NCBI GenBank assembly: GCA_964415965.1
Contig: CAYQCK010000002.1
Coordinates: forward strand, 62,001-126,000
DNA from: CAIKNB01 sp964415965
GTDB lineage: Bacteria; Patescibacteriota; Patescibacteriia; 2-12-FULL-60-25
Length of the DNA stretch: 64,000 nt
Reading direction: 5' to 3'
Translations under genes and position numbers: made by a program
In this document: in pieces, positions 32,162 to 40,412 of the stretch
How positions within the stretch are numbered: position 1 is the first letter of the stretch
Layout of the letters: each line of letters starts with the position of its first letter
Notes under the pieces: generated by a model
Seen by the model: only the letters and a program-made list of their open reading frames with translations
Database searches by the model: none
What the model was told of the DNA's origin: nothing

Positions 32162-33433
32162 GTGAAAACAGCCAAAGCCTTCGCGAAACAAATCCTGGAA
32201 CGCATTGGAAAAATCATCCAGATCGACATGGCTTACGCCGTAAAAGGCGGTTCATGGTTAATCTTCGGGAACGCCAGCTCGTCGTTCCTACTGTTCCTGC
32301 TCTCGATTGCCTACGCAAATTTTTTGAGCAAGGACGCTTTCGGCGAATTCAAATACATCCAATCGATCGCCGCGATCCTGGTTGCCTTAACCCTGACCGG
32401 CATGAATACCGCGGTCACCCAGGCCGTCGCCCGCGGCTTTGAAGGTACTTTGCGGAAATCGATACTGGTCCAATTGAAATGGGGCATCATCTATACCGCC
32501 GCCAGTCTCGCCGTGGGATCAATCTATCTCTACCAAGGCAATCTCCAGCTCGGCGTTTCGCTCATGGCGATCAGCATCCTGACGCCCATCTCCTTGAGTT
32601 TCAACACCTACATCGCCTTCCTGAACGGAAAAAAGGATTTCAAATCCCTGAGCAAATACAACTTCTTCTCGACAGCCTTTGTAGCAAGCTGCACTTTCCT
32701 GACGATGCTCCTGACGCACAATGTCGTCATGTTGATAATCGCCAACGCCGGAGCGAATGCGTTGGCCAATCTGGCTATCTATTTCAGGGTACTCCGGACA
32801 CATAACCCGAACGAAAGCATCGACCCTCAAGCCATCCCCTATGGCAAGCACCTTAGCCTCATGATGATGTTCGGGACTATTTCAAGCCAAATCGATAGCA
32901 TTTTAATTTTCCATTTCCTTGGTGCCGCACAACTCGCAATTTACACCTTCGCCGTAAATATCCCTGACAGGCTAAAAGGTTTCACGAAAATTCTTTCCAA
33001 TCTTGCATTGCCGAAATATTCTCAAAAAACACCACTCGAGCTACGTCGAGGAATCAAAACTAAACTTCCTTTCCTCATTCTACTCCTGTCGGTCTTAGCC
33101 ATTGTATACATGGGAGCAGCTCCACTGTTCTATCATACTTTCTTTCCCCAATACCAAGCATCCATATCACTGACCCAAATTTACTCTATATCACTTATTG
33201 CATCCGCCTCGACAATTACCGTAGCCGCGTTATTAGCTGAACGCTCAAAAAGAGATCTGTATATCTTCACCTCCAGTGCAAGCCTCTTCCAAATTATTAC
33301 TTCCGGAGCATTAATTCCGTTTTTCGGTCTATCCGGAGCCGTCGCCTCAAAGCTGCTCTGCCTTTTCTATAATCTCGCCCTGTCCCTGATCCTCCTCTAC
33401 CGCCCAAAGATGCAGCCTGTTGAAAAACCTTAA
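32162..33433 (+). CDS. Wzx-type polysaccharide flippase (MATE/MVF superfamily)
   Basis: 423 residues with about 12 membrane helices. The first begins VKGGSWLIFGNASSSFLLFLLSIAYANFLSKDAFGEFKYIQS, the usual N-terminus of polysaccharide transport proteins. It should flip lipid-linked oligosaccharide across the membrane. The start is a GTG (32162), 4 bp after the HTH gene; ATG 32228 is an alternative. From about 32.9 kb the DNA becomes noticeably richer in A+T. Confidence 0.85.
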   Translation: MKTAKAFAKQILERIGKIIQIDMAYAVKGGSWLIFGNASSSFLLFLLSIAYANFLSKDAFGEFKYIQSIAAILVALTLTGMNTAVTQAVARGFEGTLRKSILVQLKWGIIYTAASLAVGSIYLYQGNLQLGVSLMAISILTPISLSFNTYIAFLNGKKDFKSLSKYNFFSTAFVASCTFLTMLLTHNVVMLIIANAGANALANLAIYFRVLRTHNPNESIDPQAIPYGKHLSLMMMFGTISSQIDSILIFHFLGAAQLAIYTFAVNIPDRLKGFTKILSNLALPKYSQKTPLELRRGIKTKLPFLILLLSVLAIVYMGAAPLFYHTFFPQYQASISLTQIYSISLIASASTITVAALLAERSKRDLYIFTSSASLFQIITSGALIPFFGLSGAVASKLLCLFYNLALSLILLYRPKMQPVEKP

Positions 33434-33465
33434 ACTGTGTTAAAAATTACCCATCCTGTGCCAAT

Positions 33466-34851
33466 ATGCCGGATACCAAACTGAAATTGCGAGACTTCTC
33501 GACCAACGTCTATTCCCAATTCGGGGAAGACGGGATAATCGCCAAGATATTCGAGATCATCCAGCCAAAAAGCAAGGTCTGTGTAGAGTTCGGCGCATGG
33601 GAAGGCTATCTCCATTCCAATACCGCCAACCTCTGGACCAAAGGCTGGAGAGGCGTCCTGATTGAAGGCGACCGTGATAAATATGAAAGACTTGTGGTTA
33701 ACACTGAAAAATACGGCTGTCTCTGCATTCACGCCTTCATTAAGCCAACGGGTCAAGATTCCATCGACTCCATCTTGGAACACCAGAACATCATAGATGT
33801 CGATCTGATGTCCATAGACATCGACGGCAATGATTATTACATCTTTGAAAGCATAACCAAAATCCTACCACGCGTCATCATCTGTGAATTCAATCCCACC
33901 ATCCCCAAGCACCTCGAAATCGTGCAAATACAAGATGCCTTTTTCGGCTGTTCTTCACTCGCTCTGGTCAATCTCGCGCGACGCAAGGGATACGAGTTAG
34001 TTGCCATGTCTGATGCAAATTGCATTTTTGTACGACGAGATGAGTACCCGGCTTTTTCACTTTTTGAGACAGCGTATGATGCCATTGCTCCTGAAAACAG
34101 TCTTACTTGGTTAATTACAAGTTTCGATGGTTCATATCTACTTTCGCGCGAACCAACTTTCGGCTTCAATAAACCATTTACCGGCAAACTGGCCATAGGA
34201 GAACTCCGCTACATAAAGCCTGACAGCGTTCTCGTCAAAGCGTTTAAAAAAATCGGTCGCTCCCAATTGGCTGCAAACCTCAAGACAATATGGCGGGTTG
34301 CCAATTGGTACATAGCCGGCCAAAAGTCTCCACCGCCGGAATACATCAAAAGGCGCATACTAATTGCTATTGCCGAACGCTACAGCCTAAAGAATTTAGT
34401 CGAAATCGGCACGCAACCAAACCAATCTACCCTGTCACTCAAAGATAAATTCAAAAAAATTCTACTCGTAGAAGAATTTGATGGGCTTTACAACAGAGCC
34501 ATAAAAGCTTTCCATAAAGAAGGTCATATCTATGTGCACTTTGGCAAAAATGCCGAGGTTTTGCCGCAAGTTATTGCCGACCTCAAGGAACCAACACTCT
34601 TCTGGCTAGACGCTCAACATTCCGGCAGGATTACCGAAACAGAGGCCAACGAGACACCCATAATGAAGAAGCTCGAAACCATTTTCTCCCATAATATCCA
34701 AGGTCACGTCATCTTAATCGACGACGCGCGTTGCTTCATCGAAAAAAACGATTATCCGACCCTCGATGAACTCAAATCCAACATCGACCGCCTCGAACCG
34801 AACGCTGTTGTAGAAATTAAGAACGACATGATCCTCATAACAAAAAGGTGA
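33466..34851 (+). CDS. Two-domain FkbM-type methyltransferase fusion
   Basis: 461 residues. Residues about 30-150 form an FkbM-like SAM methyltransferase (VCVEFGAWEGYLHSN, VLIEGDRDKYERL, MSIDIDGNDYYIFE). A linker with a region of unclear fold follows. Residues about 300-450 contain a second methyltransferase-like Rossmann domain (LVEIGTQPNQSTLSL, TLFWLDAQHSG, GHVILIDDARCF). O-methylation of glycan sugars is likely. I have not seen this domain pair named. Confidence 0.65.
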   Translation: MPDTKLKLRDFSTNVYSQFGEDGIIAKIFEIIQPKSKVCVEFGAWEGYLHSNTANLWTKGWRGVLIEGDRDKYERLVVNTEKYGCLCIHAFIKPTGQDSIDSILEHQNIIDVDLMSIDIDGNDYYIFESITKILPRVIICEFNPTIPKHLEIVQIQDAFFGCSSLALVNLARRKGYELVAMSDANCIFVRRDEYPAFSLFETAYDAIAPENSLTWLITSFDGSYLLSREPTFGFNKPFTGKLAIGELRYIKPDSVLVKAFKKIGRSQLAANLKTIWRVANWYIAGQKSPPPEYIKRRILIAIAERYSLKNLVEIGTQPNQSTLSLKDKFKKILLVEEFDGLYNRAIKAFHKEGHIYVHFGKNAEVLPQVIADLKEPTLFWLDAQHSGRITETEANETPIMKKLETIFSHNIQGHVILIDDARCFIEKNDYPTLDELKSNIDRLEPNAVVEIKNDMILITKR

Positions 34852-34864
34852 TAATTCACATCAT

Positions 34865-36175
34865 ATGCCAAAGCCCATCTGTTCAGTCATCGGTCTGGGG
34901 AAGCTTGGTTCCCCTATCGTGGCCACCATCGCCGAACGCGGCTTCCAGGTCATCGGCGCCGACATCAACCAGGCATTCGTCGACGCGATAAATCGCGCCG
35001 AAGCCCCGGTCGTGGAGCCCGACTTGGATTCGATGCTCAAAAAAAATAAATCCTTGATTTCCGCGACCGAAAACATCGAGGATGCCGTCCTTCGGTCGGA
35101 TATCACGATGGTGATTGTCCCCACGCCAAGCGAAACCAGCGGCGAGTTCTCCACCGCCTACGTCAAGGAAGCGGCCAAACCCATCGCGCGCGCCTTGGCC
35201 CGCAAGGACAAGTTTCATCTCGTGGTCCTGACCTCGACCGTCCTGCCAGGGGCCTCCGAACGGGACATCATCCCGGAGCTCGAGAATCTTTCGGGGAAAA
35301 AATGCGGGGTAGATTTTGGATATTGCTACAACCCTGAATTTATCGCCCTGGGCAGCGTCATTCGCAACTTGCTGAATCCCGATTTCCTGCTGATCGGCGA
35401 GTCCGACCAGAAGAGCGGCGATATCCTCGAAGCTTTCTACAAGGACTACACCCCGAACGCCCCAGTTCGCCGCATGCACATAGTGAACGCCGAGATAACC
35501 AAAATCTCAATCAACACCTACGTGACCTCGAAAATCTCATTCGCGAATATGGTCACCCAATTATGTGACAGCATCCCAGGCGGCGATGTCGACCAAGTAA
35601 CGAATGCGATTGGGATGGACACACGTATAGGCTTGAAATACCTGAAAGGCGGCGTCGGTTACGGAGGACCGTGCTTCCCCCGGGACAACCGCGCCCTCTC
35701 GCGCGTCTACGAAAAATTCGGCATCAATCATGCGATCGCCAAAGCGACCGACGAAATCAACCAATCGCATTCGGAATTCATCGCCGCCAAGATCGAAAAA
35801 CTCCTGCCGCAGAAAGGCAGCATCGCCATCCTTGGGGCCGCCTACAAGCCAGACACGCCGGTGGTCGAGGAATCGCAGAACCTTGTGGTCGCCAGAAAAC
35901 TCATCGAACGAGGCTTTTCCGTCACCTGCTATGATCCTGCGACATCGCACAATGCGATAAACATACTGCCTGACGTCAGCTACGCCCAAAATCTAGAAGA
36001 TTGCGTCCGAGGCAAGGATCTAGTCTGCCTCATGACGGTCTGGGACGAATTCAAGAAAATTCCTCCCGTCCTGTTCCAGGATTCTAAACCCTACTTCGTT
36101 GATTGTTGGCGCGTTATTGACGATCCTGAGTTCAAATCCAAAGTAAAATACATCCCACTTGGGGTTAATTCATAA
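34865..36175 (+). CDS. Nucleotide-sugar dehydrogenase (UDP-Glc/ManNAc dehydrogenase family)
   Basis: 436 residues, full three-domain length. NAD motif ICSVIGLGKLGSPI, the VPTPSE segment, GYCYNPEF, the central K/N helix and catalytic Cys in GYGGPCFPRD, then the sugar-binding domain (VVEESQNLVVARKLIERG). It would oxidise C6 of a UDP- or GDP-sugar to a uronic acid with two NAD+. UDP-GlcA or UDP-ManNAcA are the most usual products; the substrate is uncertain. The next gene starts 5 bp downstream. Confidence 0.88.
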   Translation: MPKPICSVIGLGKLGSPIVATIAERGFQVIGADINQAFVDAINRAEAPVVEPDLDSMLKKNKSLISATENIEDAVLRSDITMVIVPTPSETSGEFSTAYVKEAAKPIARALARKDKFHLVVLTSTVLPGASERDIIPELENLSGKKCGVDFGYCYNPEFIALGSVIRNLLNPDFLLIGESDQKSGDILEAFYKDYTPNAPVRRMHIVNAEITKISINTYVTSKISFANMVTQLCDSIPGGDVDQVTNAIGMDTRIGLKYLKGGVGYGGPCFPRDNRALSRVYEKFGINHAIAKATDEINQSHSEFIAAKIEKLLPQKGSIAILGAAYKPDTPVVEESQNLVVARKLIERGFSVTCYDPATSHNAINILPDVSYAQNLEDCVRGKDLVCLMTVWDEFKKIPPVLFQDSKPYFVDCWRVIDDPEFKSKVKYIPLGVNS

Positions 36176-36180
36176 ATACT

Positions 36181-37152
36181 ATGGAAAAATTCGCTTTAGT
36201 CTGCGGGGCGGGCGGTTTCATCGGCAGTCATCTCGTCAAGAAGCTGAAGTCCGAAGGTTTTTGGGTCCGCGGTGTCGATCTTAAGCGTCCCGAATTCAGC
36301 CCGACAGCTGCCGATGATTTTGTCGTCGGCGATTTGCGTGATCAAACCCTATGTAAAAGCATCCTTGACCGCCCGTTTGATGAAGTCTATCAGCTGGCTG
36401 CCGATATGGGCGGCGCGGGTTACATCTTCACCGGTGAACATGATGCCGATGTCATGCACAATTCTGCCCAAATCAACTTGAACATAGCCCACTACGGACA
36501 AATAGCAGGCATCAAGAAAATCTTCTATTCCTCTTCAGCCTGCATATATCCTGCTTATAACCAAGTAGATGCGAACAATCCCAAATGTTCGGAGGACTCG
36601 GCTTATCCAGCCGCACCTGACAGCGAATACGGATGGGAAAAACTCTTCAGCGAGCGCATGTACTTATCGTTCCAACGCAACTACGGGCTGAACGTCCGCA
36701 TTGCGCGCTTCCATAATATCTTCGGCCCCGAAGGCACTTGGACGGGAGGCAAGGAAAAGGCTCCCGCCGCCATGTGCCGCAAGGTAGCGGAAGCTCCCGC
36801 GGGTGGTTCCATCGAAATTTGGGGCGACGGCGAACAAACCCGTTCATTCCTCTTTATCGACGAATGCTTGGAAGGCGTACGGCGTCTCATGGATTCGGAT
36901 TTTTCCGGTCCCGTGAACATCGGCTCTGAAGAGATGGTCAGCATCAACCAACTCGCCGAGATGGTCATGGATATCGCCGGGAAGAAGCTGGAGATCAAGC
37001 ATGTGGACGGTCCGCTCGGGGTCCGCGGCCGGAACTCGGACAACAAGCTCATTAAAGAGAAGCTGGGCTGGGCGCCATCGATCCCTCTGTGCAACGGAAT
37101 CGAAAAGACGTTCGCTTGGATCAATGAACAAGTGGCCAATAACCCACATTGA
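36181..37152 (+). CDS. GDP-mannose 3,5-epimerase homolog (GME-type SDR)
   Basis: 323 residues. The sequence follows plant GDP-mannose 3,5-epimerase closely: AADMGGAGYIF, SSSACIYP, RFHNIFGPEGTW, KEKAPAAMCRK, GDGEQTRSFLFIDEC, VNIGSEEMVSINQLAEM and GVRGRNSDNKLIKEKLGW. The catalytic residues reported for GME are present at a constant offset: Cys121, Tyr150, Lys154 and Lys193. The product would be GDP-L-galactose (and GDP-L-gulose), a precursor of L-galactose in the glycan. It is followed 1 bp later by the DUF268 gene. Confidence 0.85.
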   Translation: MEKFALVCGAGGFIGSHLVKKLKSEGFWVRGVDLKRPEFSPTAADDFVVGDLRDQTLCKSILDRPFDEVYQLAADMGGAGYIFTGEHDADVMHNSAQINLNIAHYGQIAGIKKIFYSSSACIYPAYNQVDANNPKCSEDSAYPAAPDSEYGWEKLFSERMYLSFQRNYGLNVRIARFHNIFGPEGTWTGGKEKAPAAMCRKVAEAPAGGSIEIWGDGEQTRSFLFIDECLEGVRRLMDSDFSGPVNIGSEEMVSINQLAEMVMDIAGKKLEIKHVDGPLGVRGRNSDNKLIKEKLGWAPSIPLCNGIEKTFAWINEQVANNPH

Positions 37153-37153
37153 G

Positions 37154-37888
37154 ATGAGCGTCATTCGCCGATTTGCCATAAAAGCCAGGAACGTTCTGCG
37201 TTATGGTGCGTATATCTTGGACTACCTAGAGTTCAAGAAGTCTCATGACAATCGTTTTGGATTGAGCATCCTCACCGGAAAAGCTTGCCTTAACGACAAA
37301 ACTGCAAAAACCGGTTTCGATCGCCACTACATCTACCACGTGGCTTGGGCCGCAAGGGTTCTGGCTGAAACGAAACCGAGTAGACATGCTGACATATCTT
37401 CCAGTCTGTACTTCAGCTCAATCGTCTCCGCCTTCATACCCGTAGACTTCTATGATTACCGGCCCGCACAGCTCGACCTTTCTGGCCTCATAAGCCAGCA
37501 TGCTGACTTGAATAATCTCCCCTTTGCTGACTCGTCGCTTGCATCTTTATCCTGCATGCACACCGTAGAACACGTCGGCCTCGGAAGATACGGCGACCCA
37601 ATCGATCCCCGGGGTGACCTTAAGGCGATGTCAGAGCTCTCCCGGGTTTTGGCCCACGGCGGCAATCTCTTGTTTGTCGTACCCGTCGGAAAACCCAAGA
37701 TAATATTCAACGCCCATCGGATCTATTCTTACGACCAAATTATCGCCGGCTTCTCCAACCTGCGACTGAAGCGTTTTAGCCTTATACCTGAAAATCCCCA
37801 AAACGGCGGTTTGATCGTCGAAGCCGGCAAAGAACTGGCCGATCGACAAAATTATGGATGCGGGTGTTTCTGGTTCACGAAAGACTGA
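37154..37888 (+). CDS. DUF268-family protein (methyltransferase-like)
   Basis: 244 residues. The region HVDISSS-like (HADISSSLYFSSIVSAF), VDFYDYRPAQLDLSGL, ADLNNLPFADSSLASLSCMHTVEHVGLGRYGDPIDP and ELSRVLAHGGNLLFVVPVG matches the DUF268 family, which looks like a degenerate class I methyltransferase. It lacks a glycine-rich SAM loop. It sits among glycan-modifying genes and may act on the same chain. It begins 1 bp after the GME homolog; the following gene starts 1 bp after its stop. Confidence 0.75.
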   Translation: MSVIRRFAIKARNVLRYGAYILDYLEFKKSHDNRFGLSILTGKACLNDKTAKTGFDRHYIYHVAWAARVLAETKPSRHADISSSLYFSSIVSAFIPVDFYDYRPAQLDLSGLISQHADLNNLPFADSSLASLSCMHTVEHVGLGRYGDPIDPRGDLKAMSELSRVLAHGGNLLFVVPVGKPKIIFNAHRIYSYDQIIAGFSNLRLKRFSLIPENPQNGGLIVEAGKELADRQNYGCGCFWFTKD

Positions 37889-37889
37889 T

Positions 37890-38615
37890 ATGCTCAAATT
37901 CATCAAAAAATATCTCACCGTCGGTACCCATAACCTACCCAATCGCGACGCATGGCTCGAAAAAAACCTCCAAGCCCTACCGCCGGGTACGAAAATTCTA
38001 GATGCCGGGGCAGGTGAAACCAAATATAGAAAATTTTGCGGACACCTGAATTACACCAGTCAAGACTTTGGCCAATACAACGGCGAAGGCAATGGCGAAG
38101 GCAATCAAACGAACGTCTGGGATAATTCTAAACTTGATATCGTATCCGACATTACGAAAATTCCCGTCCAAACAGCCTCATTTGACGCGGTTTTATGCGT
38201 TGAAGTGTTGGAACACGTTCCCGAACCCATTAACGCCCTATCAGAACTCTCGCGCATCCTCAAACCGGGCGGAAAACTTATCCTGACATTGCCATTCTGT
38301 TCGATGACCCATTTCGCACCATACTTCTTCTATACCGGTTTTTCAAAATATTGGGTTGAGAAATTCCTTCCCGAAAAAGGCTTCAAGATTGATGCCATCG
38401 ATTACAACGGCAATTATTTTGAATATATCGGACAAGAAACCAGAAGAATGCATAGGTTCATATCAAAGTATTATTCAGATTCTAAATTCTGGTTCGTGCT
38501 CACAAAAATTTGCGCCCTACCCATGGTATTCCTGCTTAATCACTTGGCTTTAAAAAGCAAAAAATCGGAAGAAGTGCTCTGCTACGGCCTGAATATTGTC
38601 GCAATCAGGATATGA
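37890..38615 (+). CDS. Class I SAM-dependent methyltransferase
   Basis: 241 residues. ILDAGAGETKYRKF is the SAM-binding loop, followed by DIVSDITKIP, FDAVLCVEVLEHVPEP and LKPGGKLILTLPF, the usual methyltransferase core. The C-terminus carries an aromatic and hydrophobic region with a probable membrane-associated helix (LTKICALPMVFLLNHLAL). Likely substrate: a lipid-linked or nascent glycan. It overlaps the GT11 start (ATGA). Confidence 0.85.
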   Translation: MLKFIKKYLTVGTHNLPNRDAWLEKNLQALPPGTKILDAGAGETKYRKFCGHLNYTSQDFGQYNGEGNGEGNQTNVWDNSKLDIVSDITKIPVQTASFDAVLCVEVLEHVPEPINALSELSRILKPGGKLILTLPFCSMTHFAPYFFYTGFSKYWVEKFLPEKGFKIDAIDYNGNYFEYIGQETRRMHRFISKYYSDSKFWFVLTKICALPMVFLLNHLALKSKKSEEVLCYGLNIVAIRI

Positions 38616-39499
38616 TTATTACCAAAATCGTCGGCGGCCTCGGGAACCAGATGTTCCAGTATGCCATCGGCCGGGCAGCTGCGGAAAAACACGGTTTGCC
38701 TTTGTTGTTGGATACTTACGATTTCAAGACATATCGTCGACCTTATTTCTTGGATAAATTCAACATCAAAGAGGACTACCTCCTTGATGCCGAGGCGGCA
38801 AAATACCGGAAATACGAAAAGCGCCACTCCCCGCGACTCCTCTGGGAAAACCTGAAACCCATCAAGCAGCGGGTATATCGCCTGGAAAAACCGAAAGAAT
38901 ATTTCAAGTTCATCCCCGACTTCCTTGTCCCAGCATCTAATCGCGACACCTACTTTAACGGATACTGGCAAAATGACCGATATTTTTCGGAAATCCGAAA
39001 TATCTTGCTGGATGAATTCACCCTCAAGCCGAAGCATGCCATTGGCCATGGAGAACTCCTGGGTAAAGCCCTGAGCCAAGGATCCATATCGCTGCATTTC
39101 CGACGCGGCGATGATCAAATCAACAAAATCTACGGCGCGCCTTCGCTCGAATATTATCGAAACAGCATAACCCGCATCGCAGAACGACAACCCAACGACG
39201 ATTTAAAGTTATTAATCTTCACGAATGATGTCGAGTGGGTCAAACAAAATGCGCATTTCGATATACCTTCGACATACGTCTCGGAACAAGGGAAATTGAC
39301 CGACTACCAAGAGCTTATGCTGATGAGCTGCTGTCACCACAATATTATTGCCAACAGCACCTTCAGCTGGTGGGCCGCTTGGCTCAACGACAAGCCAAAC
39401 AGGATAATCTGCGCACCCGACCCTTGGTTCATCAATAAACCGGATGCCTTCGAGACCACGGGCCTTCTCCCGCAAGGATGGATAAAAATTAAGACATAA
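38612..39499 (+). CDS. GT11-family alpha-1,2-fucosyltransferase-like enzyme
   Basis: 295 residues with all three GT11 motifs: GGLGNQMFQYA at the N-terminus, HFRRGD (H162 to D167, the HxRRxD donor motif) and NSTFSWWAAWL near residue 250. Known GT11 enzymes transfer L-fucose from GDP-L-fucose. No GDP-mannose 4,6-dehydratase or GDP-fucose synthase is in the window, whereas a GDP-L-galactose-forming GME homolog lies 1.5 kb upstream in the same operon. The real donor may be GDP-L-galactose. That is an inference. Confidence 0.88.
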   Translation: MIITKIVGGLGNQMFQYAIGRAAAEKHGLPLLLDTYDFKTYRRPYFLDKFNIKEDYLLDAEAAKYRKYEKRHSPRLLWENLKPIKQRVYRLEKPKEYFKFIPDFLVPASNRDTYFNGYWQNDRYFSEIRNILLDEFTLKPKHAIGHGELLGKALSQGSISLHFRRGDDQINKIYGAPSLEYYRNSITRIAERQPNDDLKLLIFTNDVEWVKQNAHFDIPSTYVSEQGKLTDYQELMLMSCCHHNIIANSTFSWWAAWLNDKPNRIICAPDPWFINKPDAFETTGLLPQGWIKIKT

Positions 39500-39500
39500 C

Positions 39501-40412
39501 ATGCCAAGCGTCTCCATCCTCATGTCGATCCATAACGGTCTCCCTTATTTGAAGGAGACGGTTGAGAGCGTCCTTGCGCAAACCTTAGTAGATTTTGAAT
39601 TCCTAATCGTGGATGACGCCTCGACCGATGGCACGCTTGCCTTCCTGGAATCGCTTGACGATCCAAGAATCCGCATCATCAAGCACCCGACGAAACAAGG
39701 CTTGGCTAAAGGCCTGAACGAAATGGCGCGAGAAGCCGGCGGCCGATTCATCGCCCGCATGGATGCGGACGACATATCGGAGCCGACGCGATTGGAAAAG
39801 CAGGTCGCCTTCCTGGAGTCCCATCCTGACGTCGGCGTATTAGGCACGGCAGCGGTCATGATCGATAAAGACGGAAAACGCTTGCGCGATTATCCGGTCT
39901 TGACCGAGCATCTGACCATCAAATGGCGCGCGCTTTTCGCCAATCCCCTGGCCCATCCGTCCGTCATGCTCCGCCGTGAGATCTTGCTCGCGAATCCTTA
40001 CGACGAATCCTATCCGAATTCACAGGATTATGAGCTTTGGAGCAGACTCCTGTTCGACAAAGGGATCCGTTTCGCCAATCTGGATGAAAAACTTCTCCGC
40101 TACCGCATCCACCACTCTTCCACGACTTCATCCAAGCAGAAAAATGCAGAACTCTCGACAGCGACCGCTCTCAAGAACATCAGGCGGTATTTCAATCTCA
40201 ATCCGGCGCAAGAAGCCTTTTTAAGAAAATCGCGCGCCGGGAAAAGATTGACGCTCGGGGAATCATTGGCGTTCAGTCGCCTCTTCCGAGGAATCCGCGA
40301 AGCATTTCTTAAAAAAGAGACTGTCGACAATCTTTCGTTGCGCATGATCAATGCGGAAATCCGCCGCATGGACTATTCGTTGGTGAAAAAATACCTTCGA
40401 GGCCTCATTTAA
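39501..40412 (+). CDS. GT2-family glycosyltransferase
   Basis: 303 residues, GT-A fold: VSILMSIHNGLPYLKETVESVL, FLIVDDASTDGT, GLAKGLNEMAREAGGRFIARMDADDIS (MDADD, the metal site) and acceptor-side NSQDYELWSRLL. The C-terminus is a basic helical tail. It is the last gene of the plus-strand operon, starting 1 bp after the GT11 gene, and converges with AsnB-like gene 1 with a 4-bp overlap. Confidence 0.88.
   Translation: MPSVSILMSIHNGLPYLKETVESVLAQTLVDFEFLIVDDASTDGTLAFLESLDDPRIRIIKHPTKQGLAKGLNEMAREAGGRFIARMDADDISEPTRLEKQVAFLESHPDVGVLGTAAVMIDKDGKRLRDYPVLTEHLTIKWRALFANPLAHPSVMLRREILLANPYDESYPNSQDYELWSRLLFDKGIRFANLDEKLLRYRIHHSSTTSSKQKNAELSTATALKNIRRYFNLNPAQEAFLRKSRAGKRLTLGESLAFSRLFRGIREAFLKKETVDNLSLRMINAEIRRMDYSLVKKYLRGLI

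Noticed and set aside
32162..33433. Start of the flippase at ATG 32228
   Set aside because: It is possible, but GTG 32162 is 4 bp after the preceding stop, giving tighter coupling and a plausible cytoplasmic N-terminus. It is kept as an alternative.
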